Below, piece after piece: positions 1 through 9,566 of a stretch of DNA of 64,000 nucleotides (within the stretch, counting starts at the first letter, position 1; the number at the start of each line of letters is the position of its first letter). Location: positions 62,001-126,000 of the forward strand of contig JADJBP010000011.1 in assembly GCA_016703625.1 (NCBI GenBank), given 5' to 3'. Made by a program: the position numbers and the translations under genes. The notes beneath the pieces were generated by a model. The model was not told the DNA's origin. It was given only the letters and a program-made list of their open reading frames with translations, and did not search any database. Source of the stretch: Chitinophagaceae bacterium (GTDB taxonomy: Bacteria > Bacteroidota > Bacteroidia > Chitinophagales > Chitinophagaceae).

Positions 1-1098
1 CCACGTGCAAGAGACATCGGGATCCCTTTTGATGGAACACCGGGGAAGTACAACGCCATAACCGATGTAAAAGGTGTTGAAGTGGGTTACAGCACCATCA
101 TCTCCGGAACGGGGAAAAATATAAGAGGCAAAGGCCCGGTACGTACAGGCGTTACGGCTATTTTACCCAGGGGCAGAAATAACAACCCTGTTTATGCAAA
201 CTGGTATACGCTCAATGGCAATGGAGAAATGACCGGCACAACCTGGGTTACCGAATCAGGATTTTTAGAAGGGCCGGTTATGATCACCAATACCAACAGT
301 GTGGGCGTAGTGAGGGATGCGGTTTTAAAATGGTATGTAAAAACAGGCTGGTATAAAGAAGACTTCTGGTACACCTACCCGGTAGTGGCAGAAACCTATG
401 ATGGCTTTTTAAATGATATCTATGGTTTTCATGTAAAAGAAAGCCATGCCTTTGAAGCATTGGACAATGCTAAGACCGGTTATATACAGGAAGGCAATGT
501 AGGAGGTGGCACGGGTATGATGTGCCTGGGATTTAAAGGCGGTACAGGTACTTCTTCAAGAGTTGTAAAAATTAAAGACTCCGCATATACTGTTGGTGTG
601 CTGGTTCAATCAAACTTTGGAGGTAAATATAATTTTACCATTGCGGGTGTACCCGTTGGAAGAGAACTGAAGGACACCATGAATTATGAATTTAAAGCAC
701 CTCCATCTTATCATCCGGGCGATGGCTCAATCATTGTGGTTGTTGCAACGGATGCGCCTTTGTTGCCGCACCAGTTAAAAAGAATTGCTACAAGGGTTTC
801 GCTTGGTATTGGCATTGTGGGTGGGCGTGGTAATAATGGCTCGGGGGATATTTTCATTGCATTCTCCACTGCCAATCCTACTGCTTTTCAACGGGAAGAT
901 CTTACAAAGATTGATGAACTGCCCAATGATATGCTTGATCCCTTATTTAGCGCAACCGTGCAGGCAACTGAAGAAGCCATCATCAATGCCATGGTAGCGG
1001 CGGAAACGATGGAGGGTATCAACGGAAATAAAGCTTATGGATTGCCGCATAAACTGGTGATGGATGTGTTGAAAAAATACAACAGGTTAAAAAAATAA
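1..1098 (+). CDS. P1 (S58/DmpA) family peptidase, 5' partial
   Basis: The frame is open from base 1, so the true start lies upstream; 365 residues are present. The beginning reads RARDIGIPFDGTPG, the usual N-terminal region of DmpA/P1 aminopeptidases, followed by the DVKGVEVGY segment. These are Ntn-type hydrolases that cleave themselves before a Ser or Thr, which then becomes the N-terminal nucleophile and releases N-terminal residues from peptides. The expected cleavage site is visible in GDGSIIVVVATDAPL, with the Ser codon at 727-729. The C-terminus (MDVLKKYNRLKK) looks natural. The TPR gene starts 23 bp downstream on the same strand. Family assignment is firm; substrate is not known from sequence. 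Confidence 0.9.
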   Translation, partial: PRARDIGIPFDGTPGKYNAITDVKGVEVGYSTIISGTGKNIRGKGPVRTGVTAILPRGRNNNPVYANWYTLNGNGEMTGTTWVTESGFLEGPVMITNTNSVGVVRDAVLKWYVKTGWYKEDFWYTYPVVAETYDGFLNDIYGFHVKESHAFEALDNAKTGYIQEGNVGGGTGMMCLGFKGGTGTSSRVVKIKDSAYTVGVLVQSNFGGKYNFTIAGVPVGRELKDTMNYEFKAPPSYHPGDGSIIVVVATDAPLLPHQLKRIATRVSLGIGIVGGRGNNGSGDIFIAFSTANPTAFQREDLTKIDELPNDMLDPLFSATVQATEEAIINAMVAAETMEGINGNKAYGLPHKLVMDVLKKYNRLKK

Positions 1099-1121
1099 AC
1101 CGGTTTGATCAATAACTTATC

Positions 1122-2521
1122 ATGAAAAAAATAATAGCTGTCTTTTGTTTTATTGCAGGCATGAAAACTGTTTTTGCACAAAAGCTGAATGTAGATTCAA
1201 GCATCCAGGTGATCGCAGTTGAAAAAGATGACGACAAAAAAGTTGAACTGCTTGCAGGCCTGCACACCAATGAGTTTAACAACAGCCCTAACCTGGTGAT
1301 TGAAATTGGTTTGAAGCTGTTGAAACAGTCGCAGGTCGATAAGAGCATCATAGAAGCATCTGCAGCTTACAGCATGCTGGGACATGGATACCGCTTAATG
1401 GGCAACAATATCAAAGGTTTGGAATATCACCATAAAGCAATTTCCCTGGCAGAAAAAACAGGGAATTTTTCGTTGTTGGCGATGGCTGAAAATCAATTGG
1501 CGCATATTTACAAAGACCGCGGTGAAAACGAAAAAGCCATTAAAATATACCTGTCTTCTTCAAACCATGCCGAAAAAGGGAAAAACGAAGTAGTAAAGAT
1601 CTGGCCGCTGTCAAATTTAGGTACCGTGTATCTTTTAAATAACAATGTAGATTCAGCTTTGATCATATCCCAAAGAGCTTATGAGTATATTATAAGGACA
1701 AAAAACAACCGTTTATTATTCTTAACATTTTTAAACCTGGCCGCTATACAAAGCAAAATGGGCAATGCCCCGCTTGCAATTACTTATTTTGATATGGCAA
1801 AAAAAGAAGCAGCAGGCAAATCATACACCAGGTACCTGAATTTGCTATATACGTTTATGGCAGAGCATTATAAAAGTACAGGTCAAACAGATTCCTGTGC
1901 ACTGTATTCAAAAAAAAAGCAATCGTAGCAGTAAGCAATACACCTTTCTTTTACCTGAGCAACAAACCGGCACAACTGCTTACGGATATTTATGAAAAAA
2001 CGAATTGCGACAGTACCTTAAAATATGCAAAGGTTTTAAAAACAGCCAATGATTCATTAAACAGCAGCAAGGCCAACCAGCAGATACTGTTAATGACTTT
2101 TGAAGAGGATCTGCGGCAGCAGGAACTTGCAGCAGAAAAAATAAAAGAAAATAAAGAACGCCAGCAAAACATTCAATATGCCCTGATCGCTTTCGGCATC
2201 ATTACCTTCATCATCATCTTTTTATTGCTAAGCCGCAGTTTTATTACCAACACCAAAATGATCGGATTTTTAGGGGTAATCGCTTTGTTGATCGTATTTG
2301 AGTTCCTCAATTTACTGCTGCATCCATTTTTAGAACGAATAACCAACCACTCCCCTGTGTTGATGTTATTGGCCCTGGTTTGCATTGCCGCATTGCTGGT
2401 ACCCTTACACCACAGACTGGAAAAATGGGCAACAGCTAAACTGGTAGAAAAGAATAAACAGATAAGGCTGGCTGGGGCAAAGAAAACAATAGAGCAATTA
2501 GAGAATAATAAAGCTATTTAA
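1122..2521 (+). CDS. TPR-repeat membrane protein, copy A (frameshifted)
   Basis: First of two tandem paralogues. It starts with MKKIIAVFCFIAGMKTVFAQ (signal peptide), then TPR-like helical repeats, a charged coiled coil (MTFEEDLRQQELAAEKIKEN), two to three hydrophobic segments and a charged tail. The frame breaks at a run of nine A at 1910-1918: the first frame stops at 1926-1928, while the -1 frame continues KKAIVAVSNTPFF and runs to 2521. Adding one A gives 466 residues, against 465 in the intact neighbour. Such proteins often precede a histidine kinase or LytTR domain; here no catalytic domain follows. The break may be an assembly error, a real lesion, or slippage at the A run. The function is unknown. 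Confidence 0.8.
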
Positions 2522-2526
2522 CGAAC

Positions 2527-3924
2527 ATGAAAAAAACAATAACCCTCTTTTGTTTTGTTGTAAGTATGCAAACTTTGTTTGCACAAACTGATAGTATTGA
2601 CATAAAGCTTCAAACTATTCTATCTGAAAAAAATGATGATATCCGTATAGGTAAATTGTATGATTATGTGCTGCTCATTCAGGAGTTAGACCCAAACCTG
2701 AATCTCTTATTTGCTCAAAAACTATTACTCCTGGCTCAAAAGCAAAAAGATAAAATAGCTGAAGCATTTGCATATTCTCAAATCGGATACCAGGGATATA
2801 CAACCGGCAATAACAATAAAAGCCTTGAATACTCTTTAAAATCGTTGCGGATTGCTGAAGGCATTAATAATTCTTCGGTGCTTGCAATAGTAAATAACAG
2901 GCTTGGGCATAGTTATAATTTAGATTTAAACAAACAATTGAAAATCTACCAGACTGCATTTAAAGAATCTCTTAAGACTAATAATTTCACAATTCAATTT
3001 ATCACATGCACTAATACAGGCTCAACATTTATCAAAATGAATGTTTTAGATTCTGCTTTAATTTACTTGCAAAGGGCAGAGCAAATAAGCAGTAAGGCAA
3101 AAAAGATACCATTTATAGGCAATATGTTTTCACTAACTGGTAAAGTGTATGGTAAATTAAAAAACCAAACGCTTGCTGCAGCTTATTTTAATCTGGCTAT
3201 TAAGGAAATGTCACAATTTAATTCCCCACGGTTTCTTACCGGTGTTTACACAAATATAGCTACATACTATAATGACGAAGGTCAAATAGATTCATGTACA
3301 CGCTATGCCAAAAAAGCAATTGAGGTTGTTGAGCATACTCCTTTCACAAATGAGGTAACAACAGCAGCAAAACTACTAATGGATATTTACAGGAATAAAA
3401 ACAATGATCTGGCAATGAAATATGCTGATATGTACAGAATAGCCAATGACAGTATTAACAACCTGAAGAGTATTCAGCAAAATCAACTTTTGACATTTGA
3501 AGAAGATTTGCGGCAGCAGGAAGTTGCAACAGAAAAAATAAAAGCAACTGAGCAACGCAAACAAAATATTCAATACGCCTTAATTGCCCTCGGTATCATT
3601 ATTTTACTCACACTTTATTTACTCCTCAGCCGCAGTTTTATTACCAATACAAAACTGATAGAATTCTTTGGCGTAGTGGCTTTGTTGATCGTATTTGAAT
3701 TTCTCAATTTATTGCTACATCCTTTTTTAGAACGGGTAACACACCACTCACCTGTGTTGATGTTGCTTGCTTTAGTTGCTATTGCAGCATTACTTGTTCC
3801 CTTACACCATAAAGTAGAAAAATGGGCAACCGCAAAACTGGTGGAGAAGAATAAACAGATAAGGCTGGCGGCTGCAAAAAAAACAATTGAGGAATTGGAG
3901 AAAAAAGATGATGAAAGTTTATAA
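2527..3924 (+). CDS. TPR-repeat membrane protein, copy B
   Basis: Intact 465-residue paralogue of the preceding gene, starting 6 bp after its stop, so the two are probably co-transcribed. The signal peptide MKKTITLFCFVVSMQTLFAQ is followed by about 300 residues of TPR-like repeats that would lie in the periplasm. A coiled coil (EEDLRQQEVATEKIKAT) leads into hydrophobic segments around LIALGIIILLTLYLLL, FFGVVALLIVFEFLNLLL and LMLLALVAIAALLVPL, ending in a charged tail. The C-terminal halves of the two copies are much more alike than the TPR halves, suggesting a conserved membrane module under a changing sensor part. The architecture resembles Bacteroidota sensor proteins that have lost the kinase. 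A protein-binding or scaffold role is inferred only. Confidence 0.82.
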   Translation: MKKTITLFCFVVSMQTLFAQTDSIDIKLQTILSEKNDDIRIGKLYDYVLLIQELDPNLNLLFAQKLLLLAQKQKDKIAEAFAYSQIGYQGYTTGNNNKSLEYSLKSLRIAEGINNSSVLAIVNNRLGHSYNLDLNKQLKIYQTAFKESLKTNNFTIQFITCTNTGSTFIKMNVLDSALIYLQRAEQISSKAKKIPFIGNMFSLTGKVYGKLKNQTLAAAYFNLAIKEMSQFNSPRFLTGVYTNIATYYNDEGQIDSCTRYAKKAIEVVEHTPFTNEVTTAAKLLMDIYRNKNNDLAMKYADMYRIANDSINNLKSIQQNQLLTFEEDLRQQEVATEKIKATEQRKQNIQYALIALGIIILLTLYLLLSRSFITNTKLIEFFGVVALLIVFEFLNLLLHPFLERVTHHSPVLMLLALVAIAALLVPLHHKVEKWATAKLVEKNKQIRLAAAKKTIEELEKKDDESL

Positions 3925-3925
3925 A

Positions 3926-4007
3926 CAACCGCTGACGGGGTTTTCAACCGCCGTCAGGGTTGTGTAAAACCCCGTCAGCGGCTAACAGCCCTGTCGGCGG
4001 TTGAATA
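3926..4007. repeat. GC-rich palindromic repeat (CCGCTGACGGGG family)
   Basis: CCGCTGACGGGGTTTT at 3929-3944 is the exact inverse of AAAACCCCGTCAGCGG at 3966-3981. Between and after them lies a second, weaker inverted pair (AACCGCCGTCAGGGTT at 3946-3961 and CCCTGTCGGCGGTT). It lies just past the TPR pair and could act as a terminator or mRNA stabiliser, but there is no clean T tract. A related array is at 30281-30331. Confidence 0.75.
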
Positions 4008-4044
4008 AATATCCTGTTAACAAAAAAATAAACAAAACAATTAA

Positions 4045-5542
4045 ATGGCATCCAAACGATCTTTCCCCGGTCCCATCCCTATTTTGATGCTGGTCATTAT
4101 CCTTGCTGCCATTGGCACCTGGCTGCTGCCGGCCGGGCAGTATAATAAACTATCGGTAACGGGTAAAAATTTTACCATGGTTACCGACAGCAATGATTGC
4201 ACTTCCGCTTTCGCAACAAACACTGGACAGCCTGGGCATTAGGATCAGGCTGGAGAAATTCACTAAGGGAGAGATCCGCAAGCCCGTTTCGGTTCCGGGA
4301 TCATTTACCAAACAAAAAAGAAACCCGCAGGGATTCCTGGCTGTGTTACAGGCGCCCATCAAAGGGATCATTGACAGTATAGATATCATTTTATTCACCC
4401 TCATCATCGGCGGGTTCATGTATGTTTTCAACGAAACAGGCGCCATGGTAAAGGGCATTACCTGGATCGCCCGTACCATGAAGGGGCGGGAGCACTGGCT
4501 GATCGCCATTCTTACATCAGTATTTTCTTTTTTCGCAGGGTCTTATGGCATGGCCGAAGAAGCCATTGTTTTTTATCCCATACTGGTACCGTTGTTCCTG
4601 GCTGCAGGATACGACCTGCTGGTACCGCTGGCAATCATTTTCGGGGGCACTTCTGTTGGCTGTATTGCTGCTTTCACCAATCCCTTCTCGGTGATCATTG
4701 CCTCCAATGCCGCAGGCATCAACTGGATGGATGGTTTATCACAACGTTTGATCCTTTGGGGAATTGTAACGGCAATCATGGTTTGGTATATCTTGAGGTA
4801 TGCTGCCAAAATAAAAAAAGATCCAACGGCTTCACTGGTACACAAAATTGACGGCGAAGTAAAATCATTGTATGCAGTAAACATCAGCAACGAAAGCAGC
4901 ACACCCAAACTGGACTGGAAAACAAAACTGCTGCTGTTTATCTATGTTGGTACTTTTTTCAGCATGATCGTCGGAGTGGTTTTTTTAGACTGGTGGACTA
5001 CTGAAATGTCGGCACTGTTCCTGGGGTCTGCCATCCTGATCGGCATCATCACCGGGTTAAAGGAAAAAATATTCATACAGGAATTTATCAAAGGTGCGGA
5101 AAGCCTGCTGGGTGTAGCTTTTATTATAGGTGTGGCCAGGGGTGTTACGATTGTTTTGAATGAAGGGCATATCAGCGATTCCATATTATATTATGCCGCC
5201 AATATGGTGCAGGGCATGGAGCCCGCATTCTTTATACTCGGGTTGCTGCTATTCTATATTATTTTTTCCCTATTCATTCAGTCTTCCTCAGGCATGGCCG
5301 TATTGACCATGCCCATCATTGGGGCGCTGGCCATACTGGTAAACGTACCGGGACGGGAAATTGTGAATTCATACATGTATGGCATGTGCCTGATGTCGTT
5401 CCTGGCGCCAACAGGACTGATACTGCCTTCGCTGGCCATGGTAAACATCAGCCTGAAGACCTGGGTGAAATTCATCATGCCGCTGCTGGTCATACTGCTC
5501 ATTGTTTGTATGGCAGCGTTGGTGATCGGCATTTATTTGTAA
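4045..5542 (+). CDS. YfcC family transporter (frameshifted near the N-terminus)
   Basis: Multi-pass inner-membrane protein of the YfcC family, which is related to the AbgT/ArsB-type ion-transporter superfamily and often annotated as a putative basic amino acid antiporter. The first frame (4045-4242) encodes the first membrane helix and the family motif WLLPAGQYN. The second frame carries LPLSQQTLDSLGIRIRLEKF, PVSVPGSF, NPQGFLAVLQAPIKGIID and FAGSYGMAEEAIVFYPILVP through to the stop. The two join around 4150-4195. Removing one base restores a 498-residue protein, so this break is an extra base, unlike most others here. Substrate is not predictable from sequence. Confidence 0.85.
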
Positions 5543-5599
5543 GCAGCAAATGAACGTAAGTGAACTGCATTAAGATTAAACTATTAAATCAATTTAGAT

Positions 5600-7846
5600 A
5601 TGAAAGGATTATTGGTTGTTTTACTCAGTACGATAAATTGTTGCAGCCTTTTTGCCCAGCCGTTCTCACAAACCGAGATCAGCCTCTGGAAAAAACAGGC
5701 AGCCAACATTACCATCATCCGCGACAACTATGGGATACCCCATGTGTATGGAAAAACAGATGCTGATGCAGTTTTTGGTTTGCTTTATGCCCAGTGCGAA
5801 GATGATTTTAAACGGGTGGAACTGAACTATATTGAAAAGCTTGGACGCCTTTCAGAAGTGAATGGAGAAAAGGATCTGTACAATGACCTGCTTATCCGCC
5901 TGGTGATCGACACGGCCGATGCTGTAAAAGATTATACCAAAGCACCTGCCTGGTTAAAAAAAATACTCAACGGCTATGCCGATGGGATCAATTATTTTTT
6001 ATACAAAAATCCGCAGGTAAAACCGGTATTACTTACACGCTTTCAGCCATGGTATCCATTACTCTGGACAGATGGCAGCATTGGCGCCATCAGCACAGGT
6101 GGTATTTCGGTGAGTGAACTGAAAAATTTTTATTCCGGTACAGATGAAGCCATTACAAATGCCGGGCTTAACAAGGGTGAGTCCTCCGCCGCCGCGGATG
6201 GCTCACCCCTTAACGAAATCGCAGAATTCCTCGAAGAAAAACCAACCGGCTCAAACGGCTTTGCTTTTTCGCCTAAGATAACGGCATCGGGCAACGCCAT
6301 CTTATACATCAACCCGCATGTTACTTTTTATTTCAGGCCGGAAGTACACATGGTGAGTGAAGAGGGCCTGAATGTGTATGGGGCGGTTACCTGGGGACAG
6401 CCATTCATTTACCAGGGCTTTAATGAACACTGTGGCTGGATGCATACTTCCAGCGAAGCTGATATTTCGGATGCCTATATGGAGAAGCTTACCCAAAAAA
6501 ACAACCGGTGGTTTTATGAGTATGAAGGTGCGCTGAAACCGGTTACCCAAAAAAGCATCAGCATCAATTATAAAACCGATGCGGGCATGCAGGCAAAGAT
6601 CTTTAAAACCCTGTTCACCCATCATGGACCGGTAATGGCTAAACGAAACGGGCAATACCTGAGCCTGCGCCACAACAACCGCGATACCAAAGGCTTTATG
6701 CAAAGCTGGCTGCGCACAAAGGCAAATAGTTTTGCAGCATTTAAAAAGACCATGGACATGGGTGCCAACCCCAGCAACAATACCGTGTATGCCGATGGCG
6801 AAGGAAATATTGCCTACTGGCACGGTAATTTTTTACCCAGGCGTGATGCAAAATATGACTGGAGCAAACCGGTTGACGGCAGCATTGCTGCAACCGAATG
6901 GAAAGGTTACCATACTGTAAATGAAAGTGTTCACATGTATAACCCGGAAAACGGTTGGTTACAGAATTGTAATTCCACGCCATTTACAGTTGCCGGTAAA
7001 TACAGTCCAAAAAAAGCGGATTATGCAACCTACCTGGCACCCGACGGAGAAAATTTCCGGGGTATTAATGCAGTCCGTGTGTTGGATGAAGAAAAGAAAT
7101 ACAATATTGATAAAGTAATAAAAGCCGGTTATGATACGAGGCTGGCTGCTTTTGAGGTTTTGGTGCCGGGATTGATAAATGCATTTCATAAAAAAGATCT
7201 TACCAATTACCCGAAAGATCAGTTTAACCAGTTAGCGGAAGTAATCACTATATTAGAAAAATGGGATTATCGTTGCGGAGAAAATTCCATTGCCACAACA
7301 CTGGCTGTTGAATGGGGACAAAAACTTTTACCGCTGATCATCAGATCAAAAAACACAGGTGACCAGGTTGAAAAAACAAATCATTTTGCTGCCAATGCAA
7401 CTGCCGTTGAATTAATTGATCCCATGCTGGCTGTTATTAAAGAATTGCAGAAAAATTTTGGCAAATGGCAGATCCCTTGGGGAGAGATCAACCGTTTTCA
7501 AAGAATTTCGAGTGATATTGACAGTAAGTTTGATGACAACTAACCCAGCTTTCCAGTTGGATTTGTTTCATCCACCTGGGGTATGCTGCCCTCTTACATC
7601 AGCCGTAATTTCCAGGGCACTAAAAAAAGATACGGTGTTCACGGAAACAGTTTTATTGCTGCTGTGGAATTCGGGGGAAAAGTAAAAGCCAAATCTTTAT
7701 TAGCCGGGGGAGAAAGCAGTGACTCCAGTTCAAAACATTTTTTTGACCAGGGGCTGATGTACAGCAAAGGGCAGTTTAAAGATGTGCTGTTTTATAAAGA
7801 TGATGTGTTGAAACATGTGGAGCGGAAATATCACCCGGGAGAGTGA
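5600..7846 (+). CDS. Penicillin acylase family protein with in-frame stop
   Basis: Secreted Ntn hydrolase that would cleave amide bonds, for example in acyl-amides or acyl-homoserine lactones. A signal peptide (LLVVLLSTINCCSLFAQ) precedes the family start ITIIRDNYGIPHVYGKTDADAVFGL. The autocatalytic site is GSNGFAF, with the nucleophile Ser at about residue 218. The frame stops at TAA 7541-7543 after KFDDN, but the same frame then continues PSFPVGFVSSTWGMLPSYIS and HPGE, the normal family C-terminus, to 7846. A single substitution explains the stop; full length would be 748 residues. An inverted repeat (6173-6184 with 6196-6211) lies just before the nucleophile region. True nonsense, error and readthrough cannot be separated here. 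Confidence 0.88.
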
Positions 7847-7897
7847 TGCCGGGATAACTTTGCCAAAGTGTAAAACTTTGGCAAAGATGTAAATAAA

Positions 7898-9484
7898 TCA
7901 TTCTTTATTTTTTACCAGCTCCTTAATATGATACTCCTGGATCAATGCAGGGTTCTCCGGCGATAACGTGAAGTAGATCTCCATATTTATTTTTTCGCCT
8001 TCAACAATAAAAGAACCCCGCAACTGGTTCTCGGGTTTCATTTCCTTAACCGCAACTATTTTTCCTGCCTTTGCATATAGATCCCTTGCCTGTTTTTTCA
8101 AACTGTCAATGGGATTATCAGGAAAAAAGTTTTCGGCAAAGATACCGCTGTGTTCAGCATAATTCCAATCGGGTAATATCTTCATCAATTCATTTTTGCG
8201 TTGCTCCAGTATTTTTGATGGTTTGATCTGCCGCGGTTGCAGGCCGGCTATTTTGATCAGTGTATCCAGCACACGCATGTTGATATTACCTGTTGGCGCA
8301 TATGTACGGTTGGCAAAGGCAACAACGCCGATCCCGTAATCTGGCATGATGCGCCACTGGCTGCCAAAACCCGGCAGGCCGCCGCTATGGGCAATATAAA
8401 TTTTACCATCGCAATCCTTCATCCAGCCCAGTCCATAGCAATAGGCTGCTGCAATAGCACAGGTTCTGCCATCGGTATATTTATAATCGGGAACAATGGC
8501 AAAGGTCCGCCAGGGATGATGCATTTCCCTTACCGAGCTTCTTTTTACCGGCCCGTCATCCTTTGCATTGTTGGGTGGCCAGGCGCTCATATGAAATGCC
8601 ATGTAGTTGGCAAACTCATCAATGGAGCTGATCATAGCACCCATGGCGCCCCAGCTTCCGTCTTTGGTATCGTGTAATAATGTTTCTTCATTCCATTTTT
8701 CATTCAGCCAGCGGTAACCATGTGCCAGTTTATCAGCAGCCACATCGCCATACTCATAAGTGGTTGTGTTCATACCCAATGGTTCCAGGATATTTTTTTT
8801 GATATAGTCCTGGTAACGCATACCCGAAACCTTAGTAATAATTTTTCCCTGCAGGGCAAAGCCCAGGTTGCTGTATTCAAATGCTATACCGGGTGGATTG
8901 GAAAATGAAATTTGTTTGCCAATAAAATCCAACAGGTCTTTATCCGTATCGGCAAGTTGGCGGTCGCCCCAGGGATTGTCTTCCGGGAAACCTGCGCCAT
9001 GCGTCATTAAATGGCGGATGGTAATTACCGGCGCATCGGCTGTTGGATATTTCAGTTTTTTTAATTCGGGGATATATAAATGTGCCGGGTCATCCAGGTC
9101 AAGTTTTCCTTCATCACGCAGTTTTAAAATGGCCATGCAGGTAAAACTTTTACTCATGGAAGCAATGCGGAAGAGCGAAGAAGAGGTTGCCGGTATTTTC
9201 TTTTCCAGATCGGTATAGCCATAACTGTTTTTATAGACCAGTTGCCCATCTACCACCAACCCAAATGAAATGGCCGGGAAATGGTTGTCTGCTGCATGTT
9301 TTTTATACATGCTGTCAATAACCGCAAATGCGGCTTCTATTTTTGCACTGCGGTTGGGGTCGGCAAAAACTGCCGGCATGTAGGATGAGTCATATTGAGA
9401 AGCTGTTGCAGTTTCTTTTTTATCTGCCTGTTTACAGGAAATAAATAATATAGTGGTGGCAATGAATAAAAAATATTTTTTCAT
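7898..9484 (-). CDS. Serine hydrolase, beta-lactamase/class C family (lipoprotein)
   Basis: 528-residue exported protein with a lipoprotein signal (FIATTILFISC, Cys about residue 17). The penicillin-binding-like fold is shown by the SxxK motif in IASMSKSFTC (Ser about 109, Lys about 112), the YSN motif in EYSNLGFALQG, and HSGGLPGFGS near the expected KTG-like position. Relatives are esterases, D-aminopeptidases or beta-lactamase-like enzymes, so resistance should not be assumed. The C-terminal 120 residues form a separate domain typical of this family. The gene converges on the penicillin-acylase gene and is oriented with the E1 gene upstream, but the 82-bp gap suggests its own promoter. A second serine hydrolase lies at 58786-60222. 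Confidence 0.88.
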   Translation of the reverse strand: MKKYFLFIATTILFISCKQADKKETATASQYDSSYMPAVFADPNRSAKIEAAFAVIDSMYKKHAADNHFPAISFGLVVDGQLVYKNSYGYTDLEKKIPATSSSLFRIASMSKSFTCMAILKLRDEGKLDLDDPAHLYIPELKKLKYPTADAPVITIRHLMTHGAGFPEDNPWGDRQLADTDKDLLDFIGKQISFSNPPGIAFEYSNLGFALQGKIITKVSGMRYQDYIKKNILEPLGMNTTTYEYGDVAADKLAHGYRWLNEKWNEETLLHDTKDGSWGAMGAMISSIDEFANYMAFHMSAWPPNNAKDDGPVKRSSVREMHHPWRTFAIVPDYKYTDGRTCAIAAAYCYGLGWMKDCDGKIYIAHSGGLPGFGSQWRIMPDYGIGVVAFANRTYAPTGNINMRVLDTLIKIAGLQPRQIKPSKILEQRKNELMKILPDWNYAEHSGIFAENFFPDNPIDSLKKQARDLYAKAGKIVAVKEMKPENQLRGSFIVEGEKINMEIYFTLSPENPALIQEYHIKELVKNKE

Positions 9485-9566
9485 TTTACAGTTAGTTTTT
9501 GAAAGAGAAAGTGGAAAACTGAAATTACTGAAATAATTTGAACTGCTTTTTTATTTTTGAAGGGTC

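Noticed and set aside
6130..6823. Long minus-strand frames inside the penicillin-acylase gene
   Set aside because: They are shadows of the strongly conserved plus-strand protein; no family match.
7541..7543. Recoded stop (selenocysteine or similar), prompted by the selenium genes nearby
   Set aside because: The stop is TAA, not TGA, the position is not catalytic, and no selA/selB or tRNA-Sec is seen.
7898..9484. Antibiotic-resistance beta-lactamase
   Set aside because: The fold and SxxK are shared by many esterases and peptidases; the extra C-terminal domain and lipoprotein anchor do not match AmpC enzymes.
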